From positions 434,001 to 498,000 of the forward strand of contig NZ_JAJOZT010000001.1 in the NCBI RefSeq assembly GCF_021168475.1: DNA of 64,000 nucleotides, read 5' to 3'. The position numbers and the translations under genes were made by a program. The notes below the pieces were generated by a model. It worked only from the letters and a program-made list of their open reading frames with translations. It searched no databases and was not told the origin of the DNA. The first letter of the stretch is position 1, and the number at the start of each line of letters is the position of its first letter. The stretch is from Pseudoclavibacter sp. 13-3 (lineage in GTDB: Bacteria > Actinomycetota > Actinomycetes > Actinomycetales > Microbacteriaceae). Below, one piece after another: positions 26,572 through 37,190 of this stretch.

Positions 26572-26690
26572 GTGCGTCGGGAGGCTGTTGCACTGCTGTC
26601 TGTCACCGAATCGCAGAAGACAGAAGAGCTGTCCCAGCACGGCGCCGAGCAGGCCGAACGACGACTCGGTTCAGCTGCGGTCAGCGGCGG

Positions 26691-27167
26691 TCAGCGGCGG
26701 TGTGACTCGTAGTCGGCGATCTGCCCGATGCGCCGCACATGGCGCTCATCTGCGCTGAACGGCTCCTGCACGAACCACTCGACCAGCTGCGTCGCCTCGT
26801 CGACGCTGTGCTGCCGAGCCCCGACGGCCACGACGTTGGCATCGTTGTGCTCGCGGGCCAGCTTCGCCGTCGCCTCGCTCCAGGCGAGCGCCGCTCGAAT
26901 GCCCACGACCTTGTTCGCGGCGATCTGCTCGCCATTGCCCGAGCCGCCGATCACGATGCCCAGCGCGAATCGTCCCGCTGAGGTGTCGGCTGCGACGGCC
27001 TCGGCCGCGGCGATGCAGAACGCCGGGTAGTCGTCGACCGGGTCGTAGCTCTGCGGCCCGTGGTCGTGCACCTCGTACCCGAGCCCGCTGAAGTGCTCGA
27101 TGAAGTGATGGCTCAGTTCGAGCCCGGCGTGGTCGGTGGCGATATGCAGAATCGGCAGCTGTGTCAT
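26691..27167 (-). CDS. rpiB: Ribose-5-phosphate isomerase B
   Basis: Interconverts ribose-5-phosphate and ribulose-5-phosphate in the pentose phosphate pathway. The 158-residue protein shows IATDHAGLELSHH at the substrate-binding start and GGSGNGEQIAANKV, where the Glu is the catalytic base of the mycobacterial-type enzymes. RHVRRIGQIADYE closes the protein. GGAGGC sits directly before the ATG at 27167, and the longer open frame is rejected. It is divergent from pepN across a 190-base gap. Confidence 0.95.
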   Translation of the reverse strand: MTQLPILHIATDHAGLELSHHFIEHFSGLGYEVHDHGPQSYDPVDDYPAFCIAAAEAVAADTSAGRFALGIVIGGSGNGEQIAANKVVGIRAALAWSEATAKLAREHNDANVVAVGARQHSVDEATQLVEWFVQEPFSADERHVRRIGQIADYESHRR

Positions 27168-27317
27168 GCCTCCAATCGTAGTGAGTGCGCCGAGCCCTCC
27201 GACGCACCCACGCCACAGCTCTCGCCCCACACGCCCCGTGCTCGCACCCGACGAACACCCGCACTCGCCCGTGGCGAACAGCACCACGACGCACAGAGTC
27301 CACCCATCCCCTGCGCC

Positions 27318-27323
27318 TAGACT
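27318..27323 (+). promoter_or_regulatory. Candidate -10 of the pepN operon
   Basis: TAGACT lies 34 bases before the chosen pepN start, which fits a short leader carrying the GGAGAG ribosome site. There is no clear -35. Confidence 0.35.
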
Positions 27324-27357
27324 GATGGCAGATGTCGATTCTCAGGATGGAGAGAAA

Positions 27358-29940
27358 ATGCCCGGATTGAATCTCACCCGCGTCGAAGCCCAGGAACGTG
27401 CCGCACTGCTCGAGGTCGACGGCTATGAGGTGGCGCTCGACCTCGCCGGAGCGTCTGAGACCGCCTTCCGCAGCACGACGCGAGTGGTCTTCGACGCCGC
27501 CGCAGGAGCATCCACATTCATCGACGCGGTCACCGATCAGGTGCACTCGATCACGTTGAACGGCGCCAGCCTCGCACCCGAAGCGGTGAGCGACGGCCTG
27601 CGCATCGAGCTGCCCGACCTGAACGAGCACAACGAGCTCGTCGTCGACGCTGACATGCGCTACTCGATCACCGGCGAGGGCCTGCACCGCTTCGTCGACC
27701 CGGTCGACCAAGAGGTCTACCTCTACACCCAGTTCGAGGTGCCCGACGCACGTCGTATGTTCCCCGTCTTCGAGCAGCCCGATCTCAAGGCGTCGTTCAC
27801 CTTCACCGTGACGGCTCCGGCACACTGGACGGTCGTGTCGAACACACCGGTCGCCTCGTGCGTCGATGCGGCGGATGCTGCCTCGGGCCCGACGAAGACG
27901 TGGCGGTTCGACCCCACTCAGCGCATCTCGAGCTACATCACCGCGATCGTCGCAGGCCCGTACCATCACGAGCACTCGTCGCTGATCAGCTCGGACGGCC
28001 GCACGATTCCGCTGGGCGTCTACACGCGCGCCTCGCTGGCCGAGCACCTCGACGCCGACTACATCTTCGAGAAGACCCGCGAGGGCTTCGACTTCTTCGA
28101 GCACCTCTGGAACGTGCCCTACCCCTTCGAGAAGTACGATCAGCTCTTCGTGCCCGAGTTCAACGCCGGGGCGATGGAGAACGCGGGGGCCGTGACCTTC
28201 ACCGAGGCCTATGTGTTCCGTTCCAACGTGCCCGACGCCATGCGCGAGCGGCGTGTCGTGACGATCATCCACGAGCTGGCGCACATGTGGTTCGGCGATC
28301 TGGTGACGATGCGCTGGTGGAACGATCTGTGGCTCAACGAGTCGTTCGCCGAGTACACCTCGACGCTTGCCGTCGCCGAGGCCACCGAGTGGCATGACGC
28401 ATGGGCCACGTTCGCCTCGACTGAGAAGGCCTGGGCCTACAGACAGGATCAGCTGCCCTCCACGCATCCGATCCTCGCTGAGATTCGCGACATCGAAGAC
28501 GTGCAGGTCAACTTCGACGGCATCACCTATGCCAAGGGCGCATCAGTGCTCAAGCAGCTGGTCGCCTATGTCGGCCGCCGCGAGTTCTTCAACGGCATTC
28601 ACCAGTACCTCGCCAAGCACGCGCACGGCAACACCGAGCTGCAGGATCTTTTCGTCGAGCTCGAGGCCACCAGCGGCCGCGACCTGCAGAACTGGTCGAA
28701 GAAATGGCTCGAGACCGCCGGCGTCAACACGCTGCGCAGCGTCGTCGAGACCGATGACGCCGGCGTCATCACCGCCTACCGCATCGAGCAGACCGCGCCC
28801 GATTCGCACCCGACACTGCGCCCGCACCGTCTGGGCATCGGGCTCTACGAGCTCACCGGCTCGGGACTCACCCGCGTCGACCGCATCGAGACCGACATCG
28901 ACGGCGCCAGCACCGAGGTGGCCGCCCTGGTCGGCAAGCACATGCCCGACTTACTGCTGCTCAACGATGACGACCTCACCTATGCCAAAGTGCGCCTCGA
29001 CGACCGCTCGCAGCACACTGCGCTCGAGCATCTCAAAGACCTGCACGACCCGACCGCTCGGGCGATCGTGTGGAGCGCCCTCTGGGATGCCACCCGCGAC
29101 ACCGAGTTCGCCGCACGCGAGTTCGCGCAGACCGTGCTCGGCAACGTCAGCGCCGAAGACCAGTCGACGACGCTGCGCACCGTGCTCGGTCAGCTGCTGA
29201 CTGTGACCGGCTCGTACGCCGCTCCCGAGAGCCGCGCCGAGGCTCGTGAGGCTGCCGCGCACGCCGTCTGGCAGCTCGCGCAGAACGCAGAGGCCGGCAG
29301 CGACCAGCAGTTCCAGTTCGTGCGCAGCTTCGCGGCCCTCGCAGTCGACACCGACCACTTCGACGTGCTCGAGGCCCTGCGCGGCGGCAACCTCGTGCTG
29401 CCCGGTCTGACCATCGACACCGACCTCGACTGGGAGCTGCTCATCGCACTCGTGGCCGCGGGACGGGCCGGCGACCTCCAGATCGATGCGGCCCTCGAGA
29501 ACGACCACACTGCGACCGGGCTGCTCTCCGCGGCCCGGGCACGCGCGGCCATCCCCGATGCCGACCACAAGCTGCAGACCGCGCATCAGATTCACACCGA
29601 CGAATCGCTCACCAATCTGACCGTGCGCAACATGGGCTACGGGCTGCAGCGTGCACTCGACACACGTCTGCTCGACGGATTGGTCGACGAGCACTTCACA
29701 CACCTGCTCAGCGTCTGGAAGGAGCGTTCGTACCACATGGCTGACCAGATCTTCGAGGCGACGTTCCCCGGAGCGCTGGCCGACGAGCGTCTGCGGCAGG
29801 CGGCCGTGACGTGGCTGAGCGAGCATGAGGATGCTCCGCAGGCGTTGCGTCGAATCGTGATCGAGAACCTGGACGGAGTCGAACGCGCCCTCAAAGTGCA
29901 GCGTCGCGACGCCGAGGCCGGTGCAGAGAGCGCCGCATGA
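27358..29940 (+). CDS. pepN: Aminopeptidase N (M1 family)
   Basis: Zinc metallopeptidase removing N-terminal residues from peptides in the cytoplasm, 860 residues. The exopeptidase motif GAMEN is at 271-275. The zinc site HELAH is at 305-309 with the third ligand Glu in LWLNESFAEY. The ERAP1-like C-terminal helical domain completes the normal actinobacterial length. GGAGAG four bases before the ATG at 27358 (MPGLNLTRVEA) favours this start; an upstream in-frame ATG at 27325 lies almost on the -10. The stop overlaps the mscS start (ATGA), so the genes are coupled. Confidence 0.96.
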   Translation: MPGLNLTRVEAQERAALLEVDGYEVALDLAGASETAFRSTTRVVFDAAAGASTFIDAVTDQVHSITLNGASLAPEAVSDGLRIELPDLNEHNELVVDADMRYSITGEGLHRFVDPVDQEVYLYTQFEVPDARRMFPVFEQPDLKASFTFTVTAPAHWTVVSNTPVASCVDAADAASGPTKTWRFDPTQRISSYITAIVAGPYHHEHSSLISSDGRTIPLGVYTRASLAEHLDADYIFEKTREGFDFFEHLWNVPYPFEKYDQLFVPEFNAGAMENAGAVTFTEAYVFRSNVPDAMRERRVVTIIHELAHMWFGDLVTMRWWNDLWLNESFAEYTSTLAVAEATEWHDAWATFASTEKAWAYRQDQLPSTHPILAEIRDIEDVQVNFDGITYAKGASVLKQLVAYVGRREFFNGIHQYLAKHAHGNTELQDLFVELEATSGRDLQNWSKKWLETAGVNTLRSVVETDDAGVITAYRIEQTAPDSHPTLRPHRLGIGLYELTGSGLTRVDRIETDIDGASTEVAALVGKHMPDLLLLNDDDLTYAKVRLDDRSQHTALEHLKDLHDPTARAIVWSALWDATRDTEFAAREFAQTVLGNVSAEDQSTTLRTVLGQLLTVTGSYAAPESRAEAREAAAHAVWQLAQNAEAGSDQQFQFVRSFAALAVDTDHFDVLEALRGGNLVLPGLTIDTDLDWELLIALVAAGRAGDLQIDAALENDHTATGLLSAARARAAIPDADHKLQTAHQIHTDESLTNLTVRNMGYGLQRALDTRLLDGLVDEHFTHLLSVWKERSYHMADQIFEATFPGALADERLRQAAVTWLSEHEDAPQALRRIVIENLDGVERALKVQRRDAEAGAESAA

Positions 29941-31187
29941 TCCTGGCCCAGGTCGACACCCCGGCATGGCTCGCGTCGATATTCGCCTTCTTCGGCAAGT
30001 TCTTCAACGAGTGGAGCAAAATCGGCAACATCCTGATGATCATCGTGGTCACTCTGCTGCTGCGATGGGTGCTGCTGCTGATCACGAGGCGCATCGTGCG
30101 CGGCATCGTCAGCGGGGTGAAGGGCAAAGAAGACATCACCAAGACGACTGATCTGCTCGTCTCGCCGTTGTCGAAGGCCCGCGTCGTGCAGCGCACGAGA
30201 ACCATCGGGTCGGTCACCTCGAACGTCATCACCTGGACGCTCCTGGTGATCGCCCTGATCTCGGTGCTCGGCGAACTCGGGTTCAACACGGGTGCACTGG
30301 TCACCAGCGCCGGCATTCTCGGTGTCGCCGTCTCATTCGGTGCGCAGAGTCTGGTCAAAGACTTTCTGACCGGCATCTTCATGGTGTTCGAAGACCAGCT
30401 GGGCGTCGGCGACATCGTCGACCTCGGCACGGTGAGCGGCACAGTCGAGGCCGTCGGACTGCGCGTCACCAGCGTGCGCGCGGCTGACGGCACCCTCTGG
30501 TACGTGCGCAACGGCGAGATCCTCAAAGTCGGCAACCAGTCACAGGGCTGGGGCCGGGCGATCGTGCAGGTCGACCTGCCCACCGACTCCGACTTCGAAG
30601 CCGTGCAGGAGCTCATGCTCACCGCCAGCCGCGAGATGATCAAAGAGCGCTATTGGCTGCGCAAGATCGAGGGCAAGCCCGAGCTCTGGGGCATCACGGC
30701 GCTGGCCGGCGACACCATGGTCGTGAAGCTGGCCATCAAGACGCGCCCCAGTCAGCAGGACGACGTCGCTCGCGAGCTGCGCCTGCGCATCCTGCGACTG
30801 TTCAACCAGTACGACGTGCACACCGCAACCACCTCGACGCTGCGGGCCACAATCGAATCGGACAACCCTCGCGTCAAGGGCCGCACGATCGCCGACCCGC
30901 TGCTCACCGGGCGCGGCGAGCAGAAAGAGCCCGTGCACGCGACCACCGCAGAGATCGACGCTGCGACGCGCGGTGTGCCCGAGACGCCCGCCGAGCGGCG
31001 CAAGGCGAAGGCCCGTCTGCGCAAGAAGCGCAAGGCGGCTGCGCAGCGCAGCGCCCAGCATCCCCAGCCGCAGCATCCGCAGCAGCACGATGTGACGCCC
31101 GATGCCCGGCGCAAGCGCACCGATGACGACTGGCAGCAGCCCCGACGCGAGCGTTCCTCTGACGAGAAAGACTCCAACCATGGCTGA
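29937..31187 (+). CDS. MscS-type mechanosensitive ion channel
   Basis: Pressure-relief channel of the inner membrane, 416 residues. There are about three membrane helices: residues 30-52, 95-120 and 123-150. The pore helix carries SAGILGVAVSFGAQSLVKDFLTGIFMVFEDQ, the MscS signature. The beta domain holds GTVSGTVEAVGLRVTSVR. The C terminus is an unusually long basic tail (about 90 residues, RRKAKARLRKKRKAAAQR, Gln/His/Pro-rich) of unknown purpose. It starts inside the pepN stop and ends 8 bases inside the globin gene. Confidence 0.95.
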   Translation: MILAQVDTPAWLASIFAFFGKFFNEWSKIGNILMIIVVTLLLRWVLLLITRRIVRGIVSGVKGKEDITKTTDLLVSPLSKARVVQRTRTIGSVTSNVITWTLLVIALISVLGELGFNTGALVTSAGILGVAVSFGAQSLVKDFLTGIFMVFEDQLGVGDIVDLGTVSGTVEAVGLRVTSVRAADGTLWYVRNGEILKVGNQSQGWGRAIVQVDLPTDSDFEAVQELMLTASREMIKERYWLRKIEGKPELWGITALAGDTMVVKLAIKTRPSQQDDVARELRLRILRLFNQYDVHTATTSTLRATIESDNPRVKGRTIADPLLTGRGEQKEPVHATTAEIDAATRGVPETPAERRKAKARLRKKRKAAAQRSAQHPQPQHPQQHDVTPDARRKRTDDDWQQPRRERSSDEKDSNHG

Positions 31188-31560
31188 GACGGTCTACGAC
31201 GAAGTCGGCGGACAGGAGTTCTTCGAGCGCCTCGCCCACGCGTTCTACCTGCGCATTCGCGAAGACGAGGTGCTCGCACCAATGTATCCGGCCGATGACT
31301 TCGCCGGTGCCGAGCGCCGCCTGGCGCTCTTTCTGACGCAGTACTGGGGCGGGCCCACGACGTACAGCCAGGAGCGCGGTCACCCCCGCCTGCGCATGCG
31401 GCACATGCCGTTCAAGGTGAATCCGGATGCTCGGGATCGCTGGAAGCGCTGCATGGCGGCCGCGTTGGATGAAGTCGCGCCCTCCCCCGCCGCACGCACC
31501 ATGATGTGGGACTACTTCGACCGTGCGGCACAGGCGATGGTGAACACCTTCGAGCAGTAG
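31180..31560 (+). CDS. Truncated hemoglobin, group II (GlbO-like)
   Basis: A 126-residue heme protein. Recognisable residues are Tyr23 (B10, FYLRI), Tyr55 (CD1, TQYWGG), His75 (proximal F8, RMRHMPF) and Trp88 (G8, DRWKRC), all of the group II pattern found in mycobacterial GlbO. The family binds oxygen or NO, and peroxide- or NO-handling roles are proposed. The start at 31180 overlaps the mscS stop by eight bases, so it is the third gene of the pepN-mscS-globin unit. The frame is open upstream to 31102 but only within mscS. Confidence 0.93.
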   Translation: MAETVYDEVGGQEFFERLAHAFYLRIREDEVLAPMYPADDFAGAERRLALFLTQYWGGPTTYSQERGHPRLRMRHMPFKVNPDARDRWKRCMAAALDEVAPSPAARTMMWDYFDRAAQAMVNTFEQ

Positions 31561-31591
31561 CCCGACCAGCTCGTCGGGTGTGCACACGAAG

Positions 31592-32377
31592 TCAGAGGCT
31601 GCTGGGCAGACGCACGATCGCATCGCCGAACGGCGCCGCGGCACGCTGCCACATCCCGTTCTGAAAGAGATGCACGGTGTGGCTCTGGGAGTGCCGAGCC
31701 GGCTGCGCGGAGATCGACGGCTGCGACGGGAGGAATCCGAACGCGTCGAGCGTGAACGCGAGGCCCTGGGTCAGGCCGGCCAGAGCATCCGCAGCACGAC
31801 CCCAGACGCGCCCCCGCAGCTCGTGCACGGCCAGCTCTCCGGCGACCTCGGGCACCCCCTTCGCGATCTCGTCGATGCCGGCGCGCGCCGCCGCGCGCAC
31901 CTGCTCGACCGACACCTCGGCGACGCGCTGCCAACCAGTTCGCGGCGGGGTCACCGCCGCCCAGACCTCATGCACCTCGACCGGCGGTGTGCGCAGCGTG
32001 GTGTCGGCCTCGCGGCCCATGCGCACGAGTCGGTCGCTGAGGGCCTGCGCCTGCACGACGTACTGCAACCGGGCGGGCTGCGCCAGAGGCAGCACTTTGA
32101 CGCCGAGCAGCGTGGGTGCCGCGTCGGTCAGGCCGGCTCCGAAGAGCGGTGATGCGGTGGCGACCAGGGCTCGTTCGTGTGCCGAGAGCCACACCGCGGC
32201 CTGATCGTCGAGACGCCTGGCGCGCGCGACGAACTGTGCCAGGTCGGCGACGGCGTGAGCGTCGAGCAGGTGCAGACGATCTGTTGCGGGCGCATCGCGC
32301 CGCCCAAGCAGGCTCGAGATGTCGAAGTCTGCCTGCGGGTCTGAGTCGGGTGCTGAGTCTGAAACGCCGAATGCCAT
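31592..32377 (-). CDS. Protein of unknown function
   Basis: A 261-residue soluble protein without recognisable motifs. The N terminus is acidic (MAFGVSDSAPDSDPQADFDI), the middle is Ala/Leu/Arg-rich and probably helical, and the C terminus has HSQSHTVHLFQNGMWQRA. A Trp-containing segment VHEVWAAVTPPRTGWQRV stands out. Codon use and frame length fit a real gene. A -10 (TAAGTT) ends six bases before the ATG, suggesting leaderless expression. It is convergent with the globin gene (31 bases between stops) and divergent from tesB. Confidence 0.7.
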   Translation of the reverse strand: MAFGVSDSAPDSDPQADFDISSLLGRRDAPATDRLHLLDAHAVADLAQFVARARRLDDQAAVWLSAHERALVATASPLFGAGLTDAAPTLLGVKVLPLAQPARLQYVVQAQALSDRLVRMGREADTTLRTPPVEVHEVWAAVTPPRTGWQRVAEVSVEQVRAAARAGIDEIAKGVPEVAGELAVHELRGRVWGRAADALAGLTQGLAFTLDAFGFLPSQPSISAQPARHSQSHTVHLFQNGMWQRAAAPFGDAIVRLPSSL

Positions 32378-32383
32378 GCCGAC

Positions 32384-32389
32384 AACTTA
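32384..32389 (-). promoter_or_regulatory. -10 of a leaderless promoter
   Basis: TAAGTT (within TATAAGTT, minus strand) ends six bases before the ATG at 32377, and no ribosome site is visible. Confidence 0.5.
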
Positions 32390-32605
32390 TACCAGGGGCG
32401 GCAGCCGTGGTCAGAGCAGGGGTGCGGCCGTGCTTATAATCCGAGAGTGCGGCCTTCGTCGTGAGCCTGCTCGCGTCGGCGCGCTGCGCGACCGGCAGTG
32501 CCGGCGCATCCGCCGTCAGATCTCGGCCGCACGCTCTGCCCGTCTCACGGGCTCTGCGCTTCATCTGCTACGTCCGCTTCGTCCGCTGTCACAGAGGAGT
32601 CACCA

Positions 32606-33541
32606 ATGGCCGCTGACCGGTCTTACACGCTCGACGACATCGAGCCAGTTCGGCACATCGAAGACGTGCTGCGCCTCGAAGAGGTCGCTGCCGCGCATCC
32701 GGGAGAGCAGGGCTTTCGCGGACCCTCGCACTGGATGCCGACCGGGCGCGTGTTCGGCGGGCAGATTCTGTCGCAGGCGCTCACCGCGGCGAATCGCACA
32801 GTGCCCGACGGCAGGTTCGTGCACTCGCTGCACGCCTATTTTCTGCGCAGCGGAGACATCGAGCTGCCGGTCGACTTCTCGGTCGAGACGCTGCGCGACG
32901 GGCGCTCGTTCAGCCAGCGCCGGGTGCAGGCGTATCAGCACGGCGAGCCGATTCTGTCGCTGATCACCTCGTTTCAGACGGTGGATGCCGGGCTGCAGCA
33001 TGAGATTCGGCCGCCGGCCGGCATTCCGGGTCCCGATGAGCTGCCCACGACCGAGCAGACTCTGCAGGGTGCTCCCGAGGCTTTTCGGCGATACTTCACC
33101 GACTACCGTGCGTTCAAGATGCGCCACTACCCGTCGCCGATCTATGTGAACGTGCCGAAAGAGGATGAGGACATTCCCTTTCAGGCCGTGTGGATCAAGA
33201 CCCGGGAGGCATTGGGCGACGACCCTGCGCTGCACGCTGCGGCGCTGGCGTACGCGAGCGACTACACGACGTTCGAGCCGATTCTGCGGCGACATGGGAT
33301 TCCCTGGGCGTACCCGGGGCTGAACACGGCGAGCCTCGATCACGCGATGTGGTTTCATCGGCAGGCCCGGGCTGACGAATGGGTGCTCTATGTGCAGGAG
33401 TCGCCGACCGCCCAGGGCGGCCGCGGGCTCACTGAGGGACGCATGTTCACGCAGGGCGGCGACCTGATCGCAACGGTGGCTCAAGAGGGGCTCGTACGGC
33501 TGCCGCAGTTCAGGCCAGAGAACTTCACGAAGGCTGAGTAG
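32606..33541 (+). CDS. tesB: Acyl-CoA thioesterase II
   Basis: A double hotdog thioesterase hydrolysing medium- to long-chain acyl-CoA, 311 residues. The first hotdog shows PTGRVFGGQILSQAL and the second ASLDHAMWFH with SPTAQGGRGLTEGRMF, both family signatures, and ASDYTTFEP carries the likely catalytic Asp. GAGGAG seven bases before the ATG at 32606 decides the start. It stands alone, followed by a strong bidirectional hairpin. Confidence 0.95.
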   Translation: MAADRSYTLDDIEPVRHIEDVLRLEEVAAAHPGEQGFRGPSHWMPTGRVFGGQILSQALTAANRTVPDGRFVHSLHAYFLRSGDIELPVDFSVETLRDGRSFSQRRVQAYQHGEPILSLITSFQTVDAGLQHEIRPPAGIPGPDELPTTEQTLQGAPEAFRRYFTDYRAFKMRHYPSPIYVNVPKEDEDIPFQAVWIKTREALGDDPALHAAALAYASDYTTFEPILRRHGIPWAYPGLNTASLDHAMWFHRQARADEWVLYVQESPTAQGGRGLTEGRMFTQGGDLIATVAQEGLVRLPQFRPENFTKAE

Positions 33542-33573
33542 CGGCCTGCCGGCACTCCCCGACCGACAGACGG

Positions 33574-33620
33574 AAAGGGCTCTGCTCTACGATCTTGTGA
33601 GATCGAGAGCAGAGCCCTTT
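33574..33620. terminator. Bidirectional terminator between tesB and ettA
   Basis: A perfect 15-bp stem AAAGGGCTCTGCTCT / AGAGCAGAGCCCTTT (33574-33588 with 33606-33620). Both orientations end in TTT. Confidence 0.88.
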
Positions 33621-33659
33621 CGACAGTGCAGCGGGCCAGGCGCAGGCTGACCGAGCGAA

Positions 33660-35342
<1,683 letters not shown>

Positions 35343-35444
35343 GCGCACCAGTCTATGGGGTGAAAACGACTTCTCGGCGCTGCCGCGCGCCGCATTCTGC
35401 GGTTCCGCTGCAGGCGGAAGGCGCGTACGGCGACTCCCCCTGCG

Positions 35445-35951
35445 CTACGTCAGCGGCACGGTGCTGCCGACAAGACAGGCGCCATTGATCGGCTCGGCCA
35501 CAACAGCTTCGAACCGACCGCGATGGTACTGCCCGACCAGGCACTGCTCTTTGATCTTGACCGAGATCGACAGGCTGTCTGCGTCGAGATCTTTCGGCGT
35601 GTGATCAGGGGTGACCTGCATCTGGTCGCTCGTGACCCCGACCGAGTGCACGGCGTCGACGACCGACTGCGTCGTCGGCACCTTGTCGTCTTTCGTGAGC
35701 GGCTGCAGCAGCGCCTGGAATGCCGGCAGATTCTGCTCGGCCGTGCCGCCGGGCGCCCAGGCCGCAGCGCTCGGAGCCGGCGCTGGCGTCGACGGGCCTG
35801 GGCCGTCGTCGGTCTGCGCGCAGGCTGCGAGCGCAACCACCGTCAGCAGACCCGTGAGGGCTCCGGCGACGGTCGAGCCGAATCGGGCAGCACCTGCCGA
35901 TCGACGGGGCGAAGACGACTGACGACGAGAGCAGGCGGTGCGAATGGTCAC
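35445..35951 (-). CDS. Lipoprotein, DUF6993-like
   Basis: Predicted secreted lipoprotein of 168 residues. A Ser/Arg-rich N terminus and a hydrophobic segment end in the lipobox LAAC, so the mature protein begins at that Cys. A Pro/Ala-rich linker (PGPSTPAPAPSAAAW) leads to a small domain with CLVGQYHRGRFEA and a second Cys near the end (GACLVGS), perhaps a disulfide pair. It matches the pattern of DUF6993 lipoproteins of Microbacteriaceae; the function is unknown. The ATG overlaps the ssb stop (ATGA), so it is coupled to the SSB paralogue, an odd pairing. Confidence 0.8.
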   Translation of the reverse strand: MTIRTACSRRQSSSPRRSAGAARFGSTVAGALTGLLTVVALAACAQTDDGPGPSTPAPAPSAAAWAPGGTAEQNLPAFQALLQPLTKDDKVPTTQSVVDAVHSVGVTSDQMQVTPDHTPKDLDADSLSISVKIKEQCLVGQYHRGRFEAVVAEPINGACLVGSTVPLT

Positions 35952-36523
35952 CCGCCCAGCGTAGCCGCCGCTGGTTCGCTTTGCATGCCCGGCTCGTTCC
36001 AGCCTTCGGGCTGCGCAGATGCGTCACCCCAGTTGCCGCCCTGATCTTCAAGCCCACCTCGGGGCGCCGAGTCGGCAGGAGCGCCCGCCGTCGACTCGGC
36101 GACGTCTTCTGCCGCTGCCGCCTCGCCAGACGCGTCTTCGCGCCGCAGGCTGGCCGGCGGCTGGCGCTCGGGCTTCGTCAGCGCGCTGATGCCCCACGCC
36201 AGATCGTGCCCCATGTTGTCGGCCACGATCTCGACCGTGGTGCCCGAGCGCTCCTCGTTCTGCCACTGCTTCACACGCAGCCTGCCCTGCACCAGCACGT
36301 GATGCCCCTTGAACAGACTCTGCTGGGCATGCGTGGCCAGCTGGCGAAACGCGGTCACGGTGAACCAGTTCGTGTCGCCGTCGACCCACCGGCCCTCTTT
36401 CTGGTCGAAGCGGCGCTGGTTCGACGCCAGGCGAAACGAGGTGATGGGTTTGCCGTCACGCGTGAAGTTCGTCTGCGGCTCAGTGGCGACCAGGCCGTTG
36501 ACTGCGATGGTGTCGATGCTCAT
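35948..36523 (-). CDS. ssb: Single-stranded DNA-binding protein, paralogue without acidic tip
   Basis: OB-fold ssDNA-binding protein of 191 residues. The OB domain (residues about 1-110) shows INVNG-type start DTIAVNGLVATEPQ, then FRLASNQRRFDQ, TNWFTVTAFRQLA and HHVLVQGRLRVKQW. The remainder is low-complexity acidic/Gly/Ala sequence. The C terminus is SEPAAATLGG and lacks the DDIPF-type acidic tip that housekeeping SSBs use to recruit partners, so this is probably a second, non-essential paralogue. GAAGGAG precedes the ATG at 36523. It is co-transcribed with the lipoprotein gene. Confidence 0.92.
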   Translation of the reverse strand: MSIDTIAVNGLVATEPQTNFTRDGKPITSFRLASNQRRFDQKEGRWVDGDTNWFTVTAFRQLATHAQQSLFKGHHVLVQGRLRVKQWQNEERSGTTVEIVADNMGHDLAWGISALTKPERQPPASLRREDASGEAAAAEDVAESTAGAPADSAPRGGLEDQGGNWGDASAQPEGWNEPGMQSEPAAATLGG

Positions 36524-36661
36524 GGCGGGCTCCTTCAGGATGCGACCCGACCCCGGTGGTCGAGTTCCTGCTGTCAGCATCGCCAGTCGTCGCCGCCGTC
36601 GCAGCCCGGTGCGCCCGAGTGTGCACAACTCCGACGGCAGCGCCCGGCTGTGCGCATCTCA

Positions 36662-37186
36662 TCAGTCAGCGAACAGGTCGCCGAACCGACGGCGCACTTT
36701 GGCCGCCTTCGGCGGAATGACCGCCTGGCAGTACCCCTGCCCCGGGTTCTTCGCGAAGAAGTCCTGGTGGTAGTCCTCCGCCGGCCAGAACACGCCGAGT
36801 GGCTCGATCGTCGTCACGATCGGCGCGTCCCACCATTTCTGGGCACGCTGGATCGCACGCTCGAAGGTCTCACGCTGGGCGGCATCCGCCGGGAACATCG
36901 CCGAGCGGTACTGCGTGCCGACGTCGTTGCCCTGCCGATTCAGCGACGTCGGGTCGTGCAGCGTGAAGAACACGTCGAGCAGCGTGCCGACAGGCAGCTG
37001 CTGCTCGTCGAAGACCATTCTGACCGCTTCGGCATGACCGGTCGTCCCGGTGCACACCAGCTCATAGGTCGGGTGCTCGACGCTGCCGCCGGCATACCCG
37101 CTGATCACGTCTTCAACGCCACGCAGATGACGGAAGACCGAGTCGAGACACCAGAAGCATCCCCCGGCGACCACGATCTCAGCCAT
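36662..37186 (-). CDS. msrA: Peptide methionine (S)-S-oxide reductase
   Basis: Repairs methionine-S-sulfoxide in proteins. The active-site motif GCFWCLDSVF is at the N terminus with the nucleophilic Cys at residue 10. GYAGG, TGHAEAVRMVFD and the DPTSLNRQGNDVGTQYRS block are all conserved. At 174 residues it is the usual short form without an MsrB fusion. It begins four bases after the purine permease stop, so the two form one operon, although a functional link is not obvious. Confidence 0.96.
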   Translation of the reverse strand: MAEIVVAGGCFWCLDSVFRHLRGVEDVISGYAGGSVEHPTYELVCTGTTGHAEAVRMVFDEQQLPVGTLLDVFFTLHDPTSLNRQGNDVGTQYRSAMFPADAAQRETFERAIQRAQKWWDAPIVTTIEPLGVFWPAEDYHQDFFAKNPGQGYCQAVIPPKAAKVRRRFGDLFAD

Positions 37187-37190
37187 GCGG

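Noticed and set aside
29891-30643. Long minus-strand frame (250 codons) opposite mscS
   Set aside because: It lies wholly antisense to a clear MscS gene overlapping pepN, has no family similarity and Ser/Thr/Arg-rich composition typical of shadow frames in high-GC DNA.
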